Source: Larix sibirica (Eukaryota; Streptophyta; Pinopsida; Pinales; Pinaceae). From it: a stretch of 12,416 nt of DNA. A model generated the notes under the pieces. The model was not told the DNA's origin, did no database searches, and saw only the letters and a list, made by a program, of their open reading frames with translations. Below, in pieces: positions 8,401 to 12,416 of this stretch; the stretch's first letter is position 1; each line of letters opens with the position of its first letter. The position numbers and the translations under genes were made by a program. The DNA is taken from the NCBI GenBank assembly GCA_004151065.3, contig NWUY0303917922.1, forward strand, positions 1 to 12,416, given 5' to 3'.

Positions 8401-9245
8401 CTATCGATATGAATTATTTTCCAAAAAAATTGATGGGAGAGGGAACCATCAAGTTGATGTGTAACTAGGACACCTAAAAATGAATAAAATTGTCTTGTTA
8501 GATTTCCATCGTAAATTGGATGTGGAAGGATAAGCTATTGAGATGGTCTCCAAATGCATTTATGGTAGAATGGCCATGAGGTTAGATAATGAAGTTATCA
8601 TCCACAAATTACTATCATTTGTGGAAGGATAAGCTGTTGAGATGGTCCCCAAATGCATTTATGGTAGAATGGCCATGGGGATAGACAATGAAGTTATCAT
8701 CCACAAATTACTATCATTTAGGTTTGAGATTATAGTTGTTAACGACCAAAACTTCAAATTACTCCATGAAGATGTTAGCAACTACATGGGGATAATGATG
8801 GTCCCATTGTGGTGCCTTTTGTATGTTCATAGGGTTTACCTTTAAAGATAAAGAGGTTATATGTTAGACATAGCTTAATTAAGCTTAAAAATTCATAATG
8901 AAACAATTTAAAGATGGTGTTTGAAGCATCGAGGGCAAGGATTTGGTAAAAAGGGAAATTACAATGAATCTTACTAAAACATATTGGTCATCAAGGTAGA
9001 AGTCTTTTATTTTTTTGGATAAAATAAATAGTTTCTTTTATAAATGATGGGATTTGGCCTATAAAAATTTGAAGCTTTTCATATAAGAATGTATATACGA
9101 CTTAGGTTGGGGCACTAATAGCACTTACCATGGGACAAAGGAAAATATCCTTTCTATGGATTTTAGGTTGCCTATAATTTTAGGAATTTGAGGTTGCGAG
9201 GAATAAATCCATAAATTTATAGATTTATTATCCTACTCAAACTCA
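8340..9245 (-). pseudogene. Penelope-like reverse transcriptase
   Basis: Reading the minus strand from 9245: QPKIHRKDIFLCPMVSAIS (about 9165-9110), the family L-P-K-I-H-K-x-D block, then IGQIPSFIKETIYFIQK (about 9063-9013), then KDFYLDDQYVLV and motif A as FIVISLFTK (about 8966-8940; the catalytic Asp after Phe is Ile). A stop-free stretch of about 70 codons follows (8932-8780) containing LIKLCLTYNLFIFKGKPYEH and motif B KGTTMGPSLSP, then after a frameshift VVANIFME. Motif C is FVDDNFI with both aspartates, present twice because of a 99-bp duplication. Then LNSLSFHIQFTMEI, LGVLVTHQLDGSLSHQ and HIDRYIHAQSHHHQAKKS, characteristic of the Penelope thumb region. Loss of the motif A aspartate and several frameshifts mean no activity. 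Confidence 0.87.
8521..8718. repeat. 99-bp tandem duplication across RT motif C
   Basis: The segment 8521-8619 is repeated at 8620-8718 with five mismatches, about 95% identity. The unit is 33 codons long, so the duplication keeps the reading frame. Each copy encodes on the minus strand the FVDDNFI motif, PHGHSTINAFGDHLNSL and the following residues. The copy at 8521-8619 has a TAA codon just before PHG where the other has TAT. Confidence 0.93.
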
Positions 9246-9286
9246 TTTTTGAAGCTAAAAACTAGTAAGGACAAGTTGTAATAATT

Positions 9287-9494
9287 TATCATTGAACCCT
9301 TTAATGTATTTGATTACTCATAGGAAATTAATTGTCTATATTGTATTAGATATTTTGAGTGTGGATATAAGATTTCTTTTCATTTTGTTTTATCATTGAA
9401 CCCTTTAATGTATTTGTTTACTCATAGGAAATTAATTGTCTATATTGTATTAGATATTTTGAGTGTGGATATAAGATTTCTTTTCATTTTGTTA
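9287..9494. repeat. Near-perfect 104-bp tandem duplication
   Basis: The segment 9287-9390, beginning TATCATTGAACCC, is repeated directly at 9391-9494. I count two mismatches: A/T within the GATTACTC/GTTTACTC block and the last base. The unit has no recognisable coding content. The high identity contrasts with the decay of the neighbouring elements, so the duplication is younger. Confidence 0.93.
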
Positions 9495-9627
9495 TAATTG
9501 TTAACATGCTTAGCTAAATATTATCACATATAAAATCATCCTAAAAAAAAATTGTTTGCTTTTTGTAAGGTAGGATTCTAAATTCTATTAATGTTCGAAA
9601 AAGAGAGTTTACATCACAATAAACCTT

Positions 9628-9685
9628 AATTCCCCTCTTAAGGAAGAACGTATCTCAATTCCCCTCTTAAGGAAGAACGTATGAG
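9628..9685. repeat. 29-bp tandem duplication
   Basis: AATTCCCCTCTTAAGGAAG followed by AACGTAT occurs at 9628-9653 and exactly again at 9657-9682, so 26 bases are identical at a 29-base period. Each unit includes the short palindrome CTTAAG. No coding content recognised. Confidence 0.9.
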
Positions 9686-10019
9686 ATATCTAGGAAAGAA
9701 TCTCCATCCATAAACATGACAATTAGAATACGTTGAATACTATCTATCAAATTTAAAACAATCCTATCAAAAAGACAAAAAGTATTTTCCCTACAATTGA
9801 TGCTAATAGTACTAAATATTAACATAACAGTTTTCAAAAAATGGAGGTCATTACTTTTGAATTTAACCCTCATACATGGGGTTATTAAAATGAGGGATCT
9901 AAAGAAGCCTATGCAACCTACAAATTAGAAAAACAAAAATAATAAGAGCATGTATGGCTGAACAACTAAGTTATTATTCATGTTTTTAGTCAAAGTCGAC
10001 AATGTCAAATTTAGGTCGA

Positions 10020-11060
10020 GAATTCTATTGATTGTCCTTAGTAAGTTGCTCATTGGGCTCAATATCTTTTGCCTCGTTCTCATCCTCCATTACCATAGAT
10101 TTCAAATCCCAGTGGACCTTAATGAGTGCATCATATTTGGCCTTCATCAAGTCTAATTTTTGCATGATATTAGTATGTAGATGAGTGTCCCTTTCCTCTG
10201 TTTCCTGTGCAATTAAAGATTTGACTAGCCAATAAATCTCATCCATTTTTGAAACCTTGGTTTCCTTGATTTTCAAGAATCTTGTATCATGGATCCATTG
10301 GGGAGCTTCCCTTTCCTTCTTAATAAGAGTCTTCCCCCCTTTGGCTATCTCCTTTTACTCTAGTTCATTCATATGCTTTGACAACCTCAAACTGTTTGAG
10401 AAGATACCTATTGGCTACTACCATAACTTCTTGTTGAGATTTGGTTAATTATTTGTCTCCTACTTAACTAGAATGGAATTACCATGTCTAGGTATACCAT
10501 GCTTGGTAGTCCTTTGGATTCCCTCTACTTATAGCTAGAGTCAAAATTTCCCTTTCTTATATTCATGTTGGAAGTTTGTCTTTCCTATCACGACGGTTGA
10601 AAACTCAATCCGAAACCAAAGTTGAGAAGAATACTTCCTCATCAAGCTAGAGTTATTGGACACAATCCAACTGGTGAAAAATTACTTAATGTTCACTGAA
10701 TCTTGCACTTAGATGTGATTATGAGGATTCCATGGTCTCAAGGGTTCGAAACCAAATATCCCTATGGAATTTAGAGAACCAATAAGGAGAGAAGACCAAA
10801 CCGATATGAAAACTCCTCTCCAAGTAATGACCACCTCCATTATCCTCTGCTTTGTTTTCCCACAAACCTTCATCATTTCAGACTATGTTGAATTCATCAT
10901 CCTCATGTTTGCCACATGAGAGATCTAAACCTCCATTACAGAGATCTCATTTCCCTGAGTAATGGAGTAGTACACACCCTCCTTGGGATAGACATCCCTC
11001 ATTGTTTTTTGTAGCTACACTCATAAACATTTTCCACCTTATTTCCTCCTACATGGGGAG
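10020..11060 (-). pseudogene. Unrecognised low-stop region after RNase H
   Basis: Beyond the RNase H the minus strand continues with long stretches of one frame interrupted mainly by TAG or TAA. About 11000-10680 contains YPKEGVYYSITQGNEISVME, SHVANMRMMNS and MMKVCGKTKQRIMEVV. After a poorly readable middle, 10420-10025 reads SLRLSKHMNELE, a stop, KEIAKGGKTLIKKEREAPQW, FLKIKETKVSKMDEIYWLVK and a charged, helical tail with LIAQETEERDTHLHTNIMQK and ENEAKDIEPNEQL, ending in TAG. The last 83 codons are stop-free and look like a coiled coil. I do not recognise it. It could be an additional ORF or 3' region of LINE-C, a captured gene piece, or a different element. Confidence 0.4.
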
Positions 11061-11239
11061 TGTTCTCTAGCTGTCAACTTTGAAAACCTCATTGCCATTT
11101 TTTGCCATGATTTCCCACATCCCTGACACCCCATGCAGGTGGGAAACATCCAAGTTATGTAGTTGGAGACAATACAGTTTGAGATTGGAGGATTTTAGTA
11201 GGTTCCAAGTATAATCAAGGTCCTTATTTACATAAGTAA

Positions 11240-11650
11240 CTATGTCACTGGCTAGTATACCTACTAAGCTATTGTTTTTTCTCCTTACATGCAAAGGAAT
11301 TAGGGTAGAGACTATAGTAGTCACACTTAGAATGATTTCCTATGTAGATAACAACCTCTAGTTGTTGGTTATTTTCTTGATCCTTGCTCCATTCAATAGT
11401 CTCTTAAGATCTTGGGCTAGGATTAAGGAGTCTCCTTCAACTGTCAAATTCGCATATCCTTGTTCAAAGACAATATGAATCCCTTTGTCCATGGCTATGA
11501 TTTATATCTTATTTTTCATATCTGTCCATAAAAAAAATGCAAAGACTCTTAGAATCTTGTATTTGTGATCCATGAAGACCCCTCCCACTTTAGTTAGTCT
11601 GATATTTCCTTTGGAGGCCCCATCAAAGTTAAGTTTAATGAATTCCCTCC
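11240..11650 (-). pseudogene. LINE-C ORF2, RNase H domain
   Basis: An RNase H-type fold that degrades the RNA strand of RNA/DNA hybrids. In order on the minus strand: IKLNFDGASKGN (about 11640-11605, first catalytic Asp retained), VGGVFMDHKYKILRVFAFFL, IIAMDKGI (about 11515-11490), LTVEGDSLILAQDLKRLLNG (about 11445-11390, third catalytic Asp), and LHVRRKNNSLVGILASD (11295-11244). The catalytic Glu expected before I-A-L is replaced by a TAA stop, and the final Asp (normally L-A-D) is Gly. The frame runs open to 11067 with a tail containing VSHLHGVSGMWEIMAKNG. Plant-type LINE RNase H; inactive. Confidence 0.85.
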
Positions 11651-11689
11651 AGGGAGGACACTAGAATTATAGAGAGTGGGCATGTTGAA

Positions 11690-12416
11690 GGGAATGAACC
11701 CTGAATAAGTTGAGTTTATTCAAATAAATTCCCCAAATGAATTTTGATTTTCACTCATGAAGAAGGAATTTATTGTCTTATGCCCGCCTTTCGAAGGGGG
11801 TAATGGTTTCTAGAAATTTCTTTAATATTCTTCCATATGCCTTCTACTATGATCATTTAAAAAAAATCATATATTTCTTTCATTACATAACCCCTGGAGC
11901 AAACATCTGGGGAAGAGGCACTAAATATTGTTCAAGACTTGATTGCCAAAGGGAGTGTCTCTCCATTCTTTGGTTGTTTGAGATAGATCATACATTGACT
12001 TATCCATTTGCTTGACTATATCTACACCTTTTCCTGATATCCATCAGCATAAACACATTGGTTGAATAGGTGGTTCATAGTCTCCTATTCTTGACAGCAC
12101 ATCATACATATAAAGGTTCCTTCAAAACCCTTACGTTGAATTTGATCCCATGTCGGGGCCTTTTTTGTACCAGTAACTAAAGTAAGGTGGAGATTTTGGG
12201 CCATCAAACCAGATTCCAAACTCTAGTCCAGACCTTATCCTTTTCTAGGAGGACTGTCCTACTTCTAGTCTATAGAATTTATTTTCCTAGTAAATTCCTG
12301 CTCCTTTTTGGCCCCATCTAAGAATGTCATGTCCAGATTGTGTTCTACTTATCCTATCTAGGAGTTCCAATGTGACCAATGGAGAGCTGTTAACACCCAA
12401 AAAGTGCTCACTAGCT
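11690..12416 (-). pseudogene. LINE-C ORF2, zf-RVT-like region
   Basis: Between RT and RNase H many plant LINEs have a zinc-binding zf-RVT domain. Here, near 12135-12035, the minus strand reads GFEGTFICMMCCQE, a stop, then ETMNHLFNQCVYADG, giving the cysteine pair and the H-x4-C partner of that domain. Preceding it are WYKKGPDMG and other remnants of the usual Trp-rich lead-in, in shifted frames. Following it, about 11990-11890, are DLSQTTKEWRDTPFGNQVLN and a CLFPRCLLQGLCNERN block, where the family has an R-N-x-R-I/V-F ending. Frameshifts and stops are frequent. Beyond about 12250 towards the window edge the frame is hard to follow. Confidence 0.72.

Larger units (their letters stand above)
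7735..9245 (-). mobile_element. Penelope-like retroelement with GIY-YIG domain
   Basis: The minus strand carries, in order, the motifs of a Penelope-like element: an RT related to telomerase-type enzymes followed by a GIY-YIG endonuclease. About 1.5 kb remains, enough for roughly 500 codons; family members usually encode somewhat longer proteins, so the N-terminal part is missing or unreadable beyond 9245. No terminal repeats typical of these elements were identified. The C-terminal end lies within about 20 bases of the broken end of LINE-B, in opposite orientation. Elements of this type with GIY-YIG are known in animals, and a conifer lineage named Dryad has been reported and interpreted as an ancient transfer from arthropods. 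Membership in Dryad is my inference; it needs a tree. Frameshifts and stops throughout make this copy inactive. Confidence 0.85.
9246..10020. other. No recognisable gene; tandem duplications
   Basis: This AT-rich stretch contains two tandem duplications (listed separately) and an A-run of nine near 9543. A 68-codon minus-strand frame (9873-9667, starting MRVKFKSNDLHFLKTV) is unrecognised. The left part may hold the N-terminal portion or 5' end of the Penelope-like element, too decayed to read. Confidence 0.5.
10020..12416 (-). mobile_element. 3' part of a plant L1-type LINE (LINE-C)
   Basis: On the minus strand the window edge opens inside the C-terminal part of a LINE ORF2: a zf-RVT-like region (about 12240-11690), an RNase H domain (about 11645-11240) and an open tail to 11067. 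A further low-stop stretch reaches about 10020 and may belong to the same element. RT and everything upstream lie beyond the right edge. Domain content complements LINE-B, which has only the 5' half, but the two are in opposite orientation. No poly(A) tail or target-site duplication was found, so the lower limit is uncertain. Confidence 0.7.

Noticed and set aside
8642-8845. 67-codon plus-strand frame
   Set aside because: Antisense to the Penelope RT motifs B and C; its repeat content comes from the 99-bp duplication.
9287-9494. Tandem repeats considered as a CRISPR array or LTR pair
   Set aside because: Only two contiguous units without spacers, in eukaryotic repeat DNA; too short and wrongly arranged for LTRs.
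11773-12015. 80-codon plus-strand frame
   Set aside because: Antisense to the zf-RVT-like part of LINE-C; no motif of its own.

Overview
This window looks like nuclear DNA from a plant with a large, repeat-rich genome, most likely a conifer or another gymnosperm. It is AT-rich and I found no intact cellular gene, rRNA or tRNA. Nearly all recognisable coding sequence belongs to old, inactivated transposable elements. The plant call rests on LINE-type elements with a DUF4283/zinc-knuckle-like ORF1, a zf-RVT-like domain and an RNase H tail. The gymnosperm call rests on a Penelope-like element with a GIY-YIG endonuclease, a type reported in conifers. Both are inferences from protein patterns read by eye, without database searches.

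Layout. 1-645: non-coding, promoter- or LTR-like, with a TATA box on the minus strand near the edge and a pyrimidine-rich minisatellite. 646-921 (minus): fragment of a Helitron Rep/helicase protein. About 925-4135 (minus): a long, decayed LINE (LINE-A) with a coiled-coil-like ORF1, an apurinic-type endonuclease and a reverse transcriptase (RT), abutting the Helitron fragment. 4136-4670: very AT-rich spacer. About 4675-7717 (plus): 5' half of a second LINE (LINE-B) of the plant L1 type, with ORF1, a zinc knuckle, ORF2 endonuclease and the lead-in to the RT, then cut off. About 7735-9245 (minus): Penelope-like element with RT motifs followed by a GIY-YIG endonuclease. 9246-10020: no clear gene, two tandem duplications. 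About 10020-12416 (minus): 3' end of a third LINE (LINE-C) with zf-RVT-like motif and RNase H, followed by a low-stop stretch that may be an additional reading frame; the element runs off the right edge.

The elements do not form a pathway; they are layers of insertions. All carry in-frame stops, frameshifts and substitutions of catalytic residues, so none is likely to be autonomous. The observation most worth following is the Penelope-like element: its RT and GIY-YIG domains remain readable, and it carries an in-frame 99-bp tandem duplication spanning the RT catalytic motif. I found no sign of a new functional system.
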